Part shown: one piece after another, positions 9,795 through 20,038 of the stretch | Numbering within the stretch: the stretch's first letter is position 1 | How the letters are laid out: each line of letters starts with the position of its first letter | Source: Methylomicrobium sp. | Lineage (GTDB): Bacteria > Pseudomonadota > Gammaproteobacteria > Methylococcales > Methylomonadaceae | Length of the DNA: 64,000 nucleotides | Direction: 5' to 3' | Assembly: GCA_018333785.1 (NCBI GenBank) | Contig: JAGXSU010000084.1 | Location: 1 to 64,000, forward strand | Made by a program: the position numbers and the translations under genes | Notes under the pieces: model-generated | Databases searched by the model: none | Seen by the model: only the letters and a program-made list of their open reading frames with translations | Told to the model about the DNA's origin: nothing

Positions 9795-10184
9795 ATGACA
9801 ACACAGCCCACTGATGTATTGGAAACATTTCCTAACCCCCGCCCTGGCCGTGATTTTACAATCCGGATCGACATCCCCGAATTTACCTGTTTATGCCCCA
9901 AAACAGGTCAGCCCGACTTTGCCACATTGATGCTGGAATATGTGCCCGATCAACTGTGTGTCGAATTAAAATCGTTGAAACTGTACATGTGGATGTTTCG
10001 TGATCGGGGCGCTTTTCATGAGGCTGTGACCAACGAAATTTTAGACCATATCGTTGCCGCCATATCGCCCAACTTCATGCGTCTTAAAGCCAACTTCAAC
10101 GTGCGCGGCGGTATTTATACAGCAGTAATCGCCGAACATAAAAACAGCAACTGGCAAGCGCCTGCCTTGGTCCAACTGCCCTAA
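9795..10184 (+). CDS. queF: NADPH-dependent 7-cyano-7-deazaguanine reductase QueF
   Basis: [56 protein letters not shown]; short single-domain form. Confidence 0.95.
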   Translation: MTTQPTDVLETFPNPRPGRDFTIRIDIPEFTCLCPKTGQPDFATLMLEYVPDQLCVELKSLKLYMWMFRDRGAFHEAVTNEILDHIVAAISPNFMRLKANFNVRGGIYTAVIAEHKNSNWQAPALVQLP

Positions 10185-10190
10185 ACAACC

Positions 10191-10484
10191 ATGGCCAAGA
10201 CCTATTACACCGCCGATTTGGCTGTCGCATTAAAATATGACGGCAAGAATACCCCCAAGGTGACGGCAAAAGGTGAAGGTCTTGCCGCCGAACAAATCAT
10301 TCAAATTGCTGAGCAACACGGCATTCCCCTGCAAACCGAACCGGAGCTGACGCGGATTCTGGCCCAGATCCCGTTAGGTGAAGAAATTCCGAACGAACTT
10401 TATCTGGCGGTTGCCGAGGTCATTGCGTTTGCGTATTTTCTCAGCGGTAAAGTCCCCACTATCAATAGAACCGATGACGATTAA
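10191..10484 (+). CDS. FlhB-like C-terminal domain protein (EscU/YscU/HrcU family type III export switch-like)
   Basis: AVALKYDGKNTPKVTAKGEGLAAEQIIQIAEQHGIPLQTEPELTRILAQIPLGEEIPNELYLAVAEVIAFAY resembles the cytoplasmic FlhB domain. Confidence 0.8.
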   Translation: MAKTYYTADLAVALKYDGKNTPKVTAKGEGLAAEQIIQIAEQHGIPLQTEPELTRILAQIPLGEEIPNELYLAVAEVIAFAYFLSGKVPTINRTDDD

Positions 10485-11334
10485 AGAAACCCTGACCACG
10501 CTTCCCCAATATATCCTGCCGCATCACGCCCTGTCGCACATGATGAGCCACCTGACTCATTGCGAAAACAAGGCCTGGAAAAACCTGATGATCAGGCAGA
10601 TTATCAAACACTACGGCGTCAATATGGATGAGGCATTGATACAGGATATCGAGGCCTTTAAAAGCTTTAACCACTTTTTTACCCGCGAACTGAAACCGGG
10701 TGTGCGTCAGCAGACCTGGGAAAACGGAGCCATTGCCTGTCCTGCCGATGGTCAGGTCAGTCAAGCAGGCACTATTGCGGCCGGTCGTATTTTTCAAGCC
10801 AAAGGCAAAGAATTTACTGCCACGGAATTACTGGGCGGAGACAGTGCGCGCGCTAAACCGTTTAATAACGGCCACTTTACAACGATCTATCTGTCGCCGA
10901 AAGATTATCACCGTCTGCATATGCCTTTGGCCGGAACTCTTCGTGAAATGGTGCATATCCCGGGTCGTCTTTTTAGCGTAAATACCGCGACCACCAACAG
11001 CGTGCCAGGCTTGTTCGCCAGAAATGAACGCGTTGCCGCAATTTTTGATACCGAAGCCGGTCCAATGGCACTGATCCTGGTAGGTGCGATTTTTGTATCC
11101 AGCATAGAAACCGTCTGGCACGGCGTCGTATCACCGCCCACCATTGAATCAGTTCGTGCCTGGCAATATCAGGATAACCCGCCCCAATTGGCTAAAGGCG
11201 AGGAAATGGGGCGATTCAATATGGGTTCAACGATTATTGTGCTATTCGGCGAAAACCAAATGGCCTGGAGCGAGGTTTTAAAATCCGGCCAGACAGTAAA
11301 GCTGGGACAGGCGATTGGTCAAGTGAAAAGCTGA
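10474..11334 (+). CDS. psd: Phosphatidylserine decarboxylase proenzyme
   Basis: Family signature FNHFFTRELKPGVR, HxPG region, autocleavage site MGSTIIVLF; ATG at 10474 overlaps the upstream gene. Confidence 0.93.
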   Translation: MTIKETLTTLPQYILPHHALSHMMSHLTHCENKAWKNLMIRQIIKHYGVNMDEALIQDIEAFKSFNHFFTRELKPGVRQQTWENGAIACPADGQVSQAGTIAAGRIFQAKGKEFTATELLGGDSARAKPFNNGHFTTIYLSPKDYHRLHMPLAGTLREMVHIPGRLFSVNTATTNSVPGLFARNERVAAIFDTEAGPMALILVGAIFVSSIETVWHGVVSPPTIESVRAWQYQDNPPQLAKGEEMGRFNMGSTIIVLFGENQMAWSEVLKSGQTVKLGQAIGQVKS

Positions 11335-11336
11335 TT

Positions 11337-11497
11337 TATACCTTTCGCACTTCAAATTTCGGCAGTGCCTAAGGAGGCAACGGGTTGTTCGGCAAAGGCT
11401 TTGCCAGCATGGATGCTGGCATAGAGCCTACAGGGATGGTTTTACGGCGTCCTTTGACGGGCACCCCGGTGCCGAATTTCGATCTACGATGGATATA
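11337..11497. repeat. MITE-like repeat family B, copy 1 (161 bp)
   Basis: About 97% identical in full length to 17724..17884; imperfect terminal inverted repeats TATAcCtTTCG...AATTTCGGCA; internal hairpins GGCAAAG/CTTTGCC, CCAGCAT/ATGCTGG, GGCACC/GGTGCC. Confidence 0.85.
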
Positions 11498-11545
11498 GCA
11501 GTTTGTTTCGCATCGGCTTAGGTTCCTGAAATAAACCCGGGAACC

Positions 11546-14500
11546 CTAATTTTCCAGCCATTTCAGCAAGGTTTCGTATAAAAATTCGGTGTTAACCGGC
11601 TTCGGCAAATGGTCGTTTATACCTGCATTAAGGCAGACTTCCCGGTCTTCACTGAATACATTCGCCGTCATCGCGATGATGGGTGTTTCAGCATAGCCCG
11701 GCAATAACCTGATCGCTTTAGCCGCTTCAATACCATCCACTTCCGGCATCTGCATATCCATCAGTATCAGTGGATAACGGCTAGCACGCGCCATCTCGAC
11801 CGCGACCTTTCCATTCTCGGCAAACTCCAGAACAAGCCCCGTATCGAGTAACTGATGATGGGTCAGCATCCGGTTGATTTCATCATCCTCGGCGAGCAGA
11901 ATGCGGGTGCCGGCATGGTCGCGCCTGAGTAACGCTTCTGCCGATTCGCTGACTGGTTTTACTGGCTTTTTGTCCTCATTCTTTTGCAGAATCTTGCCTA
12001 ACCGGGCGGTGAACCAGAATACGCTACCGACATCGGGTTCGGATTCAACACCGACTTCGCCCCCCATCATCGCCGCCAGATGACGATTGATCGACAAACC
12101 GAGACCTGTGCCTCCAAAACGCCGGGTAGTGCTGCCGTCAGCCTGCTCGAAGGCATTAAATAATCTAGCCTTCTGCTCCGCGGTTACTCCGATTCCGGTA
12201 TCCTCAACGGAAAAGCGAAGCAGCACTTCATCTGACGTTTCTTCCAACATCGATACCCGAAGCGTCACTTGACCTTGAGCGGTAAACTTGATCGCATTCC
12301 CCAGGTAATTGATCAGCATCTGGACAAGCCGGGTTTCATCGCCTTTGAGGACGAAAGGCAATTGCCCGGCTTCGACTTTGAAAAGCAACCTTTTCTCAGA
12401 TACCCGCTGTTCCATCAGTCCGTTCACTTTTTCGATCAGCTCAGAGAGGGTGAACTCGGATTGCGATAAAGTAAATTTTCCAGCCTCGATCTTGGAAATG
12501 TCGAGAATATCGTTAATGATCGCAAGCAAATGATCGGCCGAAGACGCTATTTTGCTCAACTTGTCCAGATGTTCTGCGCTCAACCCGCCTTTCCGTAACA
12601 AGAGATAGGTCATTCCGATAATAGCGTTCATCGGGGTTCTTATTTCATGCGACATATTGGCAAGAAAGTTACTTTTAGCCAAATTAGCATTATCGGCTTG
12701 CAACTTGGCTTCACGCAGCTGAGTTTCTATCTGTTTGCGACTGGTTAGATCAATGTGTGTACCAACCGCCCGTAAAGGATGACCCTCGCTATCACTCTCG
12801 ACTGACTTGCCGCGACTGAGCATCCACTTGTAATCATCATCTTTGCAGCGCATGCGAAATTCAATCTCGTAATGACCGTAATCTTTAAGCCTTTGCTGTG
12901 CCTGAGCTACAACGCTATCTCTCTCATCCGGATGCAGAAGTTTCACCCAGTCACTGTCTAAATAATGCGCCAGTTCGTCCGGTGCGTAGCCCAACATCTT
13001 ACTGTAGGCCGCATTGATATAAATCTGACCGGTTTTAAAATCCCAGTCCCAAACACCATCATTTGTAGCTTCCAGCGCATAGTTAAAGCGCTCTTCGTTG
13101 GCCCGGATCTGCTCCATCGCCTGCCCGAGTTCTCGGGTACGTTCTGCAACCCGTTGTTCCAGATTCTGATTTAAGGCCTGAAGCTGCCGTCTTTGCTGAT
13201 TGCGCTCGGTAATATCACGCGAGGCCGCATAAACATAATGGACGCCATCATTGTCGATGTTGCAGGCACTGATTTCGACTTCCACCAGACTGCCGTCACA
13301 TTTTCTATGCACAGTTTCAAAAATGAGGGCTTCACTCATGGTCAGAAGTTTATCGATACGCGCTTTTAGTGTCTCTCTGTCAAACTGGACTTCCCAGTCG
13401 CTCACATGAAGCAGGCCAATCACGGTCCTGTCATAACCCAGCATTTGAAGGAAAACATCGTTGGCGTCAATCAATGTCCCTCGACTGTCTAAAATATGGA
13501 TGCCGTCACTGGCCATTCTCAAAATGGTGTCAAGACGCTGGCGGTCATGAGAAATTGCCTGCTCCACCGCTTTGCGCCCGGTAATATCCTGAACAGTACC
13601 GAGTAAATTCTCAGCCTGTCCATTGTCGTCATAGACAATTTGCCCCAAGCCATGCATCCAGCGCTCGACACCGTCGCAGGGCCGGATTATTTTGTATTCT
13701 GCATCAAAAGGCTTGCGTTCTCTGATGACTTCCCGAAGATAGTCGTTCATAGGCTGATTGTAATCCGGGTGCATGAAGTCCACCCAGCCTTCAATCGTGT
13801 GAGGATAGTCCTCGGTAATGCCGAAAATATAATTCATAACGGAGGTACATTCCCACATGCCTGTTTTAAGACTTGTGATGTAACAACCGATATTGGCCGC
13901 CTTTTGCGATTCACGCAGAAGACGCTCACTCTTTTTTAAAGATTGTTCGGCTTGTGTGCGGGCGAGTTCATAGGCCTGCAGTTTTTTCTGCATGTCGGAC
14001 ACGCTACTGAGTACGCTTCCTTCGCTGCCGGGTTTAATATTGATCGTTGCAGATAGATCGCCTTGTCCAATTCTGAGCAAGTTATCCTGAACGTCCTCAA
14101 GAGAACCGCCCAGCGCTTTTCGCAAAGCCCCATAGGCCCGGAAAAGCATAAAAATTGTCGCTATTGAGAAAAATATGAAAATCAAGCGAAATAGTAAGGC
14201 GTTGCGCCAAGCTGATTTGATCGCAGCAACTGTGCGCTGATCCATCATATGAAAAAATTCATTGATAGGCTGGATGATTTTCAACTTGGCCCGATAATAA
14301 TTTTCATCATTGATCAGCCGCCTTGCCTGTTCACGACTGGCCTCAGCCTCCGGACCGACGGTCTCTACCAGTTGCATGGCCCTGTATTCCAGGGCGGTCA
14401 AATCGTCAGAGTTCTTTTTGGCCAGATCCAATTTGGCAAATTCCTCTTGCGTGAATCCTGCCTGACGCATCAGGTCCAGTAAAGCAACACCCTTCCCGCT

Positions 14501-14872
14501 TTCAACGGGCGGAGGAGATAGATTTCCCAGCACCAGATCCCAATAGAAGTTTTGATAGTTTTCAGGCCGGGGAATCTTGCCGTTACGGATATCCAGTATG
14601 TTTTGAAAGTAGTGCTTGTATCGAGAATCCCCAGTGACACAATAGGCTCTCACCATCCGGGTCAGGTCATCAGAACTTTGATGCAACTGTTGGGCGAGTT
14701 CGTAAGAGATTTGCCGTGATTCATTCGCCCTATCCAGCCTAGTTTCCGCATAAACATAAACAACAAAAACAGCAGCAAGCACAAAGAAAATACCAACAGC
14801 CAAAGCAATCTGTTGTGAAGCCCTTAAGTAGGGTTTACTGAAAGTCATTTGTCTAAAGCATAATGAAGACAT
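11546..14872 (-). CDS. Hybrid sensor histidine kinase/response regulator (TM sensor-HAMP-PAS repeats-HisKA-HATPase-REC)
   Basis: N-terminal TM, HAMP-like segment, three PAS/PAC regions, H-box [20 protein letters not shown], HATPase [27 protein letters not shown]...[16 protein letters not shown]. Start could be MTFSKPY (14848). Confidence 0.93.
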   Translation of the reverse strand: MSSLCFRQMTFSKPYLRASQQIALAVGIFFVLAAVFVVYVYAETRLDRANESRQISYELAQQLHQSSDDLTRMVRAYCVTGDSRYKHYFQNILDIRNGKIPRPENYQNFYWDLVLGNLSPPPVESGKGVALLDLMRQAGFTQEEFAKLDLAKKNSDDLTALEYRAMQLVETVGPEAEASREQARRLINDENYYRAKLKIIQPINEFFHMMDQRTVAAIKSAWRNALLFRLIFIFFSIATIFMLFRAYGALRKALGGSLEDVQDNLLRIGQGDLSATINIKPGSEGSVLSSVSDMQKKLQAYELARTQAEQSLKKSERLLRESQKAANIGCYITSLKTGMWECTSVMNYIFGITEDYPHTIEGWVDFMHPDYNQPMNDYLREVIRERKPFDAEYKIIRPCDGVERWMHGLGQIVYDDNGQAENLLGTVQDITGRKAVEQAISHDRQRLDTILRMASDGIHILDSRGTLIDANDVFLQMLGYDRTVIGLLHVSDWEVQFDRETLKARIDKLLTMSEALIFETVHRKCDGSLVEVEISACNIDNDGVHYVYAASRDITERNQQRRQLQALNQNLEQRVAERTRELGQAMEQIRANEERFNYALEATNDGVWDWDFKTGQIYINAAYSKMLGYAPDELAHYLDSDWVKLLHPDERDSVVAQAQQRLKDYGHYEIEFRMRCKDDDYKWMLSRGKSVESDSEGHPLRAVGTHIDLTSRKQIETQLREAKLQADNANLAKSNFLANMSHEIRTPMNAIIGMTYLLLRKGGLSAEHLDKLSKIASSADHLLAIINDILDISKIEAGKFTLSQSEFTLSELIEKVNGLMEQRVSEKRLLFKVEAGQLPFVLKGDETRLVQMLINYLGNAIKFTAQGQVTLRVSMLEETSDEVLLRFSVEDTGIGVTAEQKARLFNAFEQADGSTTRRFGGTGLGLSINRHLAAMMGGEVGVESEPDVGSVFWFTARLGKILQKNEDKKPVKPVSESAEALLRRDHAGTRILLAEDDEINRMLTHHQLLDTGLVLEFAENGKVAVEMARASRYPLILMDMQMPEVDGIEAAKAIRLLPGYAETPIIAMTANVFSEDREVCLNAGINDHLPKPVNTEFLYETLLKWLEN

Positions 14873-14923
14873 AGGATGAATTTAAATGAACAGAGCAACT
14901 GATCAAGATTAGGTGTTTCTAAA

Positions 14924-15106
14924 GGCTATGTTCGCGTTAACAGTAGGCGTCGCCCCGGCAGGGATTGCCGGGGTCCAGAAGCCATGGATGGCGTTGGGCT
15001 TTCACATCCTTGTGCCCTGGATTCGCTTACGCGGTCTAACGGCTCCGGCAATCCATGCCGGAATGACAGCGTTGATTTACTTTCAACTACTAACGCGAAC
15101 ATAGCC
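14924..15106. repeat. MITE-like repeat family A, element E1 (183 bp) with TIRs and 8-bp TSD
   Basis: TIR GGCTATGTTCGCGTTA / TAACGCGAACATAGCC flanked by exact TTTCTAAA direct repeats (14916-14923 and 15107-15114). Confidence 0.85.
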
Positions 15107-15187
15107 TTTCTAAACGCACATTCAGCATCGATCCCTTCATTGGCAAAGCCTGTTCCGGATTTTTTTGGAATTAATCTTCAAAGAAAC

Positions 15188-15604
15188 TCAACGGCTTTTG
15201 CTGAAAAAATAGAGCAAATCCAGGCAAGCGTCCGGGTTGCTCTTGAAGTTACTGGCATCCAGGGGGGAATTCATGAACCGGGTATAGCCCTCTACAGCGT
15301 TTAAATTTTCGTCGGCAAGGTCGCGAAAGCCCATGGACCAGTCTCTAAATACTGGTTCACAAATCTGCTCCTCAAGCAGGACAATCGTACCCCGATGTCG
15401 TAAATCTTTGGTAATCACTTCAAATAAATTACGGACAACCGTTTCTTCACCCTCAAGAACTTGCATAAAGTTACCGTCTTTATACAACAGCATGCCTGAA
15501 ATACCCTTCTTGGTATTATTTTCACGGGACTTAACCAATAGCGCCAACAAGTCGCTTTTGCTAAAGGGTTTGACAGCAGAACTGACATAAACCAGATGAA
15601 ACAT
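15188..15604 (-). CDS. BLUF-domain blue-light photoreceptor protein
   Basis: MFHLVYVSSAVKPFSKSDLLALLVKSRENNTKKGISGMLLYKDGNFMQVLEGEETVVRNLFEVITKDLRHRGTIVLLEE...FRDWSMGFRDL, typical BLUF. Confidence 0.93.
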   Translation of the reverse strand: MFHLVYVSSAVKPFSKSDLLALLVKSRENNTKKGISGMLLYKDGNFMQVLEGEETVVRNLFEVITKDLRHRGTIVLLEEQICEPVFRDWSMGFRDLADENLNAVEGYTRFMNSPLDASNFKSNPDACLDLLYFFSKSR

Positions 15605-15848
15605 TGTGTGTTCTCTTTTATAACGGCTAAGTGGGTAAATTGACAGGCAGCTATCGTCACCCGCTTAAGGCTTCAGATACAGAAAAACCTTAAAGCAATA
15701 TTAGCAAAATACAGGCATCTTTGTTTTGACTGTGGGAAGTTATTTCAAGCTGAAGTTTCCCAGCTTTTATAGGGATGTCCGGGCTTGTTTGGGCGCTGTG
15801 TTTGCATTAAGTTGATTCCTTTCAACTGATAAAGGAAACAGTGCTTAT

Positions 15849-16412
15849 TTAAAGGCTATTGGCTTTAAGCAGGGCGTCTTTCGCCCCTGCCGCATTGCCT
15901 TGGGCATTTCGTGCTTCGGCGATTAACAACCAGCATTTTCGTTTTAATGCCCGATCAGAACCCGCCAATAAATCAGCTTTTCTGGCTAATTCCTCTGCCA
16001 ATTTTGGTTGGGACTGTTTTAATCTGACTTCGGCAAGTTTATAGATCAGGGACGGATTGCGTGGCTCTATTCTCAAGCCTCTTTCCAGGGTTGCAACAGC
16101 GGCATCCAGATTGCCTGAGCCTGAACTGTGCTCGGCGTCAGACATTAACGCCACAACGACCGGGCTCAAGGGCGCAGGCGCAGCGCGGGCCGAACTGGTT
16201 GCCCACGACGGAGGCGGGGCATTATCTGCGCCACCCGGAACTTTTGGCGGCTCCGGCTTGACGGGCGGTTTTACGGTGACAGGTGGAGGCGGTTTCGGAT
16301 AGGTTTTAGGTGAAGTGACTACTGGATCTCGGGTCTCAACTTGGGCACAGCCCCAGCCAGTCAGCACAAAACTGACGATGATCAATAAATTTATTAATTT
16401 CATGCTATCCAC
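15849..16412 (-). CDS. TPR-containing lipoprotein, function unknown
   Basis: Lipobox-like VLTGWGCAQ, Pro-rich linker, C-terminal TPR-like repeats. Confidence 0.6.
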   Translation of the reverse strand: MDSMKLINLLIIVSFVLTGWGCAQVETRDPVVTSPKTYPKPPPPVTVKPPVKPEPPKVPGGADNAPPPSWATSSARAAPAPLSPVVVALMSDAEHSSGSGNLDAAVATLERGLRIEPRNPSLIYKLAEVRLKQSQPKLAEELARKADLLAGSDRALKRKCWLLIAEARNAQGNAAGAKDALLKANSL

Positions 16413-16536
16413 TTTATTGAAATATGCCTTAAAGGTATCTGCTACACCCTCAGTTCAAAGCGGGCGAGCAGTTACCCTTTACAGGCTTATTGAGAGTTAA
16501 GCATTGAGTGCTTAATGATTTATTAAACCGGCCCCA

Positions 16537-17721
16537 TCACGATTTAGGATTTTTCAGCATTTCCAGCGCTAAATCAGCCATGTTTTTTGAACCCTCGCCT
16601 TTGCCCAATATTGTTTTCACCCGCTGCAAATCCGCTTTTATCGCATCTGAATAGTCGCTGTTCCGGACAATAGCCAATACCTCATGGGCAATATTTTCCG
16701 CTGTTGCATCCTGTTGTATCAATTCTTTAACAATACCTTTTCCGGCAACGATATTGGGTAAACCAATAAACGGTGTTTTTACCAGGTATTTAGCCAGCCA
16801 GAATGTCATCCAAAACAACTTATAAACAATCACCATCGGAATTTGCAGCAACGCAACCTCCAGCGTGGCGGTACCTGATGTGGTCATCACGGCATCGCAG
16901 CATTGAATTAATTCATAGGTTTGCTGCTTGACTACCTGGATCTTTGAATCACTTTGACTCAGAAAACGCTGCAACAGATCATGACTGATGCCTACCGCTT
17001 GCGGCAAGACAAATTGTACAGTTGGCAGGCGGGAACGAATGATGTCTGCAGCGGCCAACATAACCGGCAGCATCCGCTCTATCTCATGCGCACGACTGCC
17101 TGGCAGTAAACCGATTATGGGGTGTTCAGGGTTCAATTCAAAACGTGTCAGCGCTTCTTCGCGAGACCATTGCGGATGAACTTTATCCACAGAAGGATGG
17201 CCTACGTAGCGGACCGGAACATGCTCTGCCTCGTAATAAGCGGTTTCAAAAGGAAAAATGACCGCCATCATATCGATTACCCGGCCATATTTTTTGACGC
17301 GTCCGGGCCGCCAGGCCCACACCTGGGGACTGACATAAAACAACACTTTGATGCCTAACTGCTTGGCAAATTTGGCCAATTTAAAATTAAATTCTTTGTA
17401 GTCCACACACACCAGCAAATCGGGCTTTTCGCTAACCAGCAATTGCTTCATGCAGGTCAGCGCCCTGTTGATTTCCGCATAGTGCTTGATCACTTCAAAC
17501 AAACCGATCACGGCAATGCCGGTTGAATCAAAACGGACATCAATACCGGCTTTTTTCATCTGACTGCCGCCCATGCCCAGCCCTTTTAGGTCAGGCAGTT
17601 GCTTTTTCAATTCCAGAAACATATGAGCGGCATGCTGTTCGCCCGAGGTTTCTCCGGCACTGAACAGCAGGGTTAACGGTCTGTCTGAATTTGCCGCATC
17701 GCCTTGAGTCAATGATGTCAT
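16537..17721 (-). CDS. lpxB: Lipid-A-disaccharide synthase LpxB
   Basis: LLFSAGETSGEQHAA, YVSPQVWAWRPGRVKK, GHPSVD, LLPGSRAHEI, MTTSGTATLE; ATG at 17721. Confidence 0.95.
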   Translation of the reverse strand: MTSLTQGDAANSDRPLTLLFSAGETSGEQHAAHMFLELKKQLPDLKGLGMGGSQMKKAGIDVRFDSTGIAVIGLFEVIKHYAEINRALTCMKQLLVSEKPDLLVCVDYKEFNFKLAKFAKQLGIKVLFYVSPQVWAWRPGRVKKYGRVIDMMAVIFPFETAYYEAEHVPVRYVGHPSVDKVHPQWSREEALTRFELNPEHPIIGLLPGSRAHEIERMLPVMLAAADIIRSRLPTVQFVLPQAVGISHDLLQRFLSQSDSKIQVVKQQTYELIQCCDAVMTTSGTATLEVALLQIPMVIVYKLFWMTFWLAKYLVKTPFIGLPNIVAGKGIVKELIQQDATAENIAHEVLAIVRNSDYSDAIKADLQRVKTILGKGEGSKNMADLALEMLKNPKS

Positions 17722-17723
17722 GT

Positions 17724-17884
17724 TATACCTTTCGCACTTCAAATTTCGGCAGTGCCTAAGGAGGCAACGGGTTGTTCGGCAAAGGCTTTGCCAGCATGGA
17801 TGCTGACATAGAGCCTATAGGGATGTATTTACGGCGTCCTTTGACGGGCACCCCGGTGCCGAATTTCGGTCTACGATGGATATA
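17724..17884. repeat. MITE-like repeat family B, copy 2 (161 bp)
   Basis: About 97% identical to 11337..11497 in the same orientation; begins 3 bp from the lpxB start codon. Confidence 0.85.
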
Positions 17885-17897
17885 GTTCAAATACCTG

Positions 17898-18995
17898 TTA
17901 GCCAACCAGCGTCTTCCTGATCACACCCACGATTTGCTCAATCGTTTTATCTTCCAATGAGGGACAAATGGGTAAAGATAGACAGGTTGCCGCCACCTGC
18001 TCTGTTACCGGCAGTTTTACATGGGCATAAGCGTCTTTAAAAACATTTTGCTTATGCAAGGGAACCGGATAATAAACAGCACACCCAATTTGCTGATCTT
18101 GCAGGGCCTTTAGCACGTCATCGCGTCTATCACATAACAACGTGTACTGATGATAAACATGTTCACCCAAACCATCTTCAAAAGGCGTAGACAACGGTAA
18201 ATCTGCCATCAGCTCAGAATACAAATGCGCCGCCCGGCGTCTTCCGGCATTGTATTGTTCGATACGTTTCAATTTAACCCGCAGGATCACCGCCTGCATA
18301 TCATCCAGCCGACTGTTGTAACCAATGACATCGTGATAGTAACGAACTTTAGAGCCGTGATTGTGGTACATCTTGAGTTTTTCGGCTATCTCGTCGGATT
18401 GCGTGACCACAAGTCCGCCATCGCCGAATGCGCCTAAATTTTTGCTGGGAAAAAAACTGAAACCGGCCGAAGAACCAAAACTTCCGGTCTGACGGCCATT
18501 CACTCTGGCACCGAAGGATTGTGCACAATCCTCGATCAGTTTCAATCCGTGTTTTTTGCAAAGTTGCTGGATACGTGTCAAATCAGCAGGCTGTCCGAAC
18601 AAATGCACCGGCATGATCGCCTTGGTTTTTGATGTAATCGCCTGCTCGATTGCATCCGGATCGATATTGAATGTTTTAGGATCAATATCGACGAAAACCG
18701 GTGTAGCACCCACATAACAAATGGCTTCGGCTGTCGCGATAAACGTGAAGGGGGTGGTAATAACTTCATCACCGGCGCCTATGCCTTCCGCCAGTAAGGC
18801 CAGATGCAGAGCGTCCGTTCCTGATGCGACACCTACAGCATGTTTGACACCCAAATATTCAGCCGCTTCTTTTTCAAAATTCTGAACATTGGGACCTAAA
18901 ATAAATGAGCAATTGGCAATTGTCTCGGCAATGCCTTGCTCAATCTCATCGCGGATTTCTTCGTATTGAGCTTTTAGGTTGACCATCGGTATCAT
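17898..18995 (-). CDS. DegT/DnrJ/EryC1 family aminotransferase (GnnB-like)
   Basis: PLP fold: GVASGTDALHLAL, EDCAQSFGA, GFSFFPSKNLGAFGDGG. Position next to a Gfo/Idh/MocA gene and lpxB fits GnnB. Confidence 0.85.
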   Translation of the reverse strand: MIPMVNLKAQYEEIRDEIEQGIAETIANCSFILGPNVQNFEKEAAEYLGVKHAVGVASGTDALHLALLAEGIGAGDEVITTPFTFIATAEAICYVGATPVFVDIDPKTFNIDPDAIEQAITSKTKAIMPVHLFGQPADLTRIQQLCKKHGLKLIEDCAQSFGARVNGRQTGSFGSSAGFSFFPSKNLGAFGDGGLVVTQSDEIAEKLKMYHNHGSKVRYYHDVIGYNSRLDDMQAVILRVKLKRIEQYNAGRRRAAHLYSELMADLPLSTPFEDGLGEHVYHQYTLLCDRRDDVLKALQDQQIGCAVYYPVPLHKQNVFKDAYAHVKLPVTEQVAATCLSLPICPSLEDKTIEQIVGVIRKTLVG

Positions 18996-19084
18996 AGTTA
19001 TCTCATGCCTCTATTTTCTTTTTTATGGAAACGCTGGATTGATTGAGTGAGTGAGTGAGTGATCTTAACGATCGCGTTCGCCAA

Positions 19085-20038
19085 TTACAGGCGGCGATCG
19101 GTGCCTGCCTGGGTCAGCAATGTGGAAATTTCCAGTGCGGTGGCAAGCGCCCGTCTGCCGGCTTCTCCCGATACAATCGGATTGTCACCGGTTTGGATGC
19201 AATGAACAAAATGTTTGATCTCTTCCATCAATGCATCGCCGTTTTCAAACACCGACTCTTCGTTGACGATTTCCGGTATGCCGGGAAACATTTCTTTATC
19301 GCCGGTTTTGTATTTGGTCAATACCCGGTTTTGAAAATCAACTGAAATATAAGAACTGGGCCGGAACAAGCGCATTTTGCGCTCCATTTTCATGCTGATG
19401 CGGCTGGCGGTGACATTCGCTACACAACCGCTTTTAAACACAAGGCGCGCGTTGGCTATATCGATATCTTTGGTTAAAACAGCCGTTCCGCTGGCATCAA
19501 TGCGTTCCAGATCCGAGTCGACCAGGGCCAGAATAATATCGATATCGTGGATCATCAGATCCAACACCACGCTGACATCATTGGCTCTGGGATTGAAAGG
19601 CGAAAGCCGATGCGATTCAATAAACAGCGGTTTTTCATCTTTATCCAGCCCCAATACGGCCGGGTTAAAGCGTTCTAAATGCCCGATTTGAAGAATCTTG
19701 TTATTTTGTTTGGCAAGTGCAATCAACTCGTCCGCTTCTTCAACGGTTACCGTAATCGGCTTTTCAACCAGCACATGAGCGCCATGTATCAGAAAATCCT
19801 TGCTGACGGCATGATGTAAAGTCGTGGGCACCACGATACTGACGGCATCCACCTGGCCCAATAATGACTGGTAATCGGTCAATGCCTGAGCACCGTGTTT
19901 TTCGGCAACGGCTGTTGCTGCAGCCTCATTGATATCGACAACGGCTACCAATTCACAATCGGGCAATGACGCGTATTTCTCAGCATGAAATTTACCCAGA
20001 TAACCTGTTCCGACTACTGCGCACTTAATTTTATTCAT
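19085..20038 (-). CDS. Gfo/Idh/MocA family oxidoreductase (GnnA-like)
   Basis: MNKIKCAVVGTGYLGKFHAEKYASLPDCELVAVVD, VEKPITVTVEEADELIALA, DLMIHDIDII. Confidence 0.85.
   Translation of the reverse strand: MNKIKCAVVGTGYLGKFHAEKYASLPDCELVAVVDINEAAATAVAEKHGAQALTDYQSLLGQVDAVSIVVPTTLHHAVSKDFLIHGAHVLVEKPITVTVEEADELIALAKQNNKILQIGHLERFNPAVLGLDKDEKPLFIESHRLSPFNPRANDVSVVLDLMIHDIDIILALVDSDLERIDASGTAVLTKDIDIANARLVFKSGCVANVTASRISMKMERKMRLFRPSSYISVDFQNRVLTKYKTGDKEMFPGIPEIVNEESVFENGDALMEEIKHFVHCIQTGDNPIVSGEAGRRALATALEISTLLTQAGTDRRL

Noticed and set aside
14913-15304. ORFs of 63 and 106 aa across 14913..15304
   Set aside because: They run through the E1 MITE and its dispersed repeat core; coding potential comes from repeat sequence.
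16490-16520. TTAAGCA-TTGAG-TGCTTAA hairpin after lpxB
   Set aside because: Short AT-rich stem without a clear T tract; could be chance.
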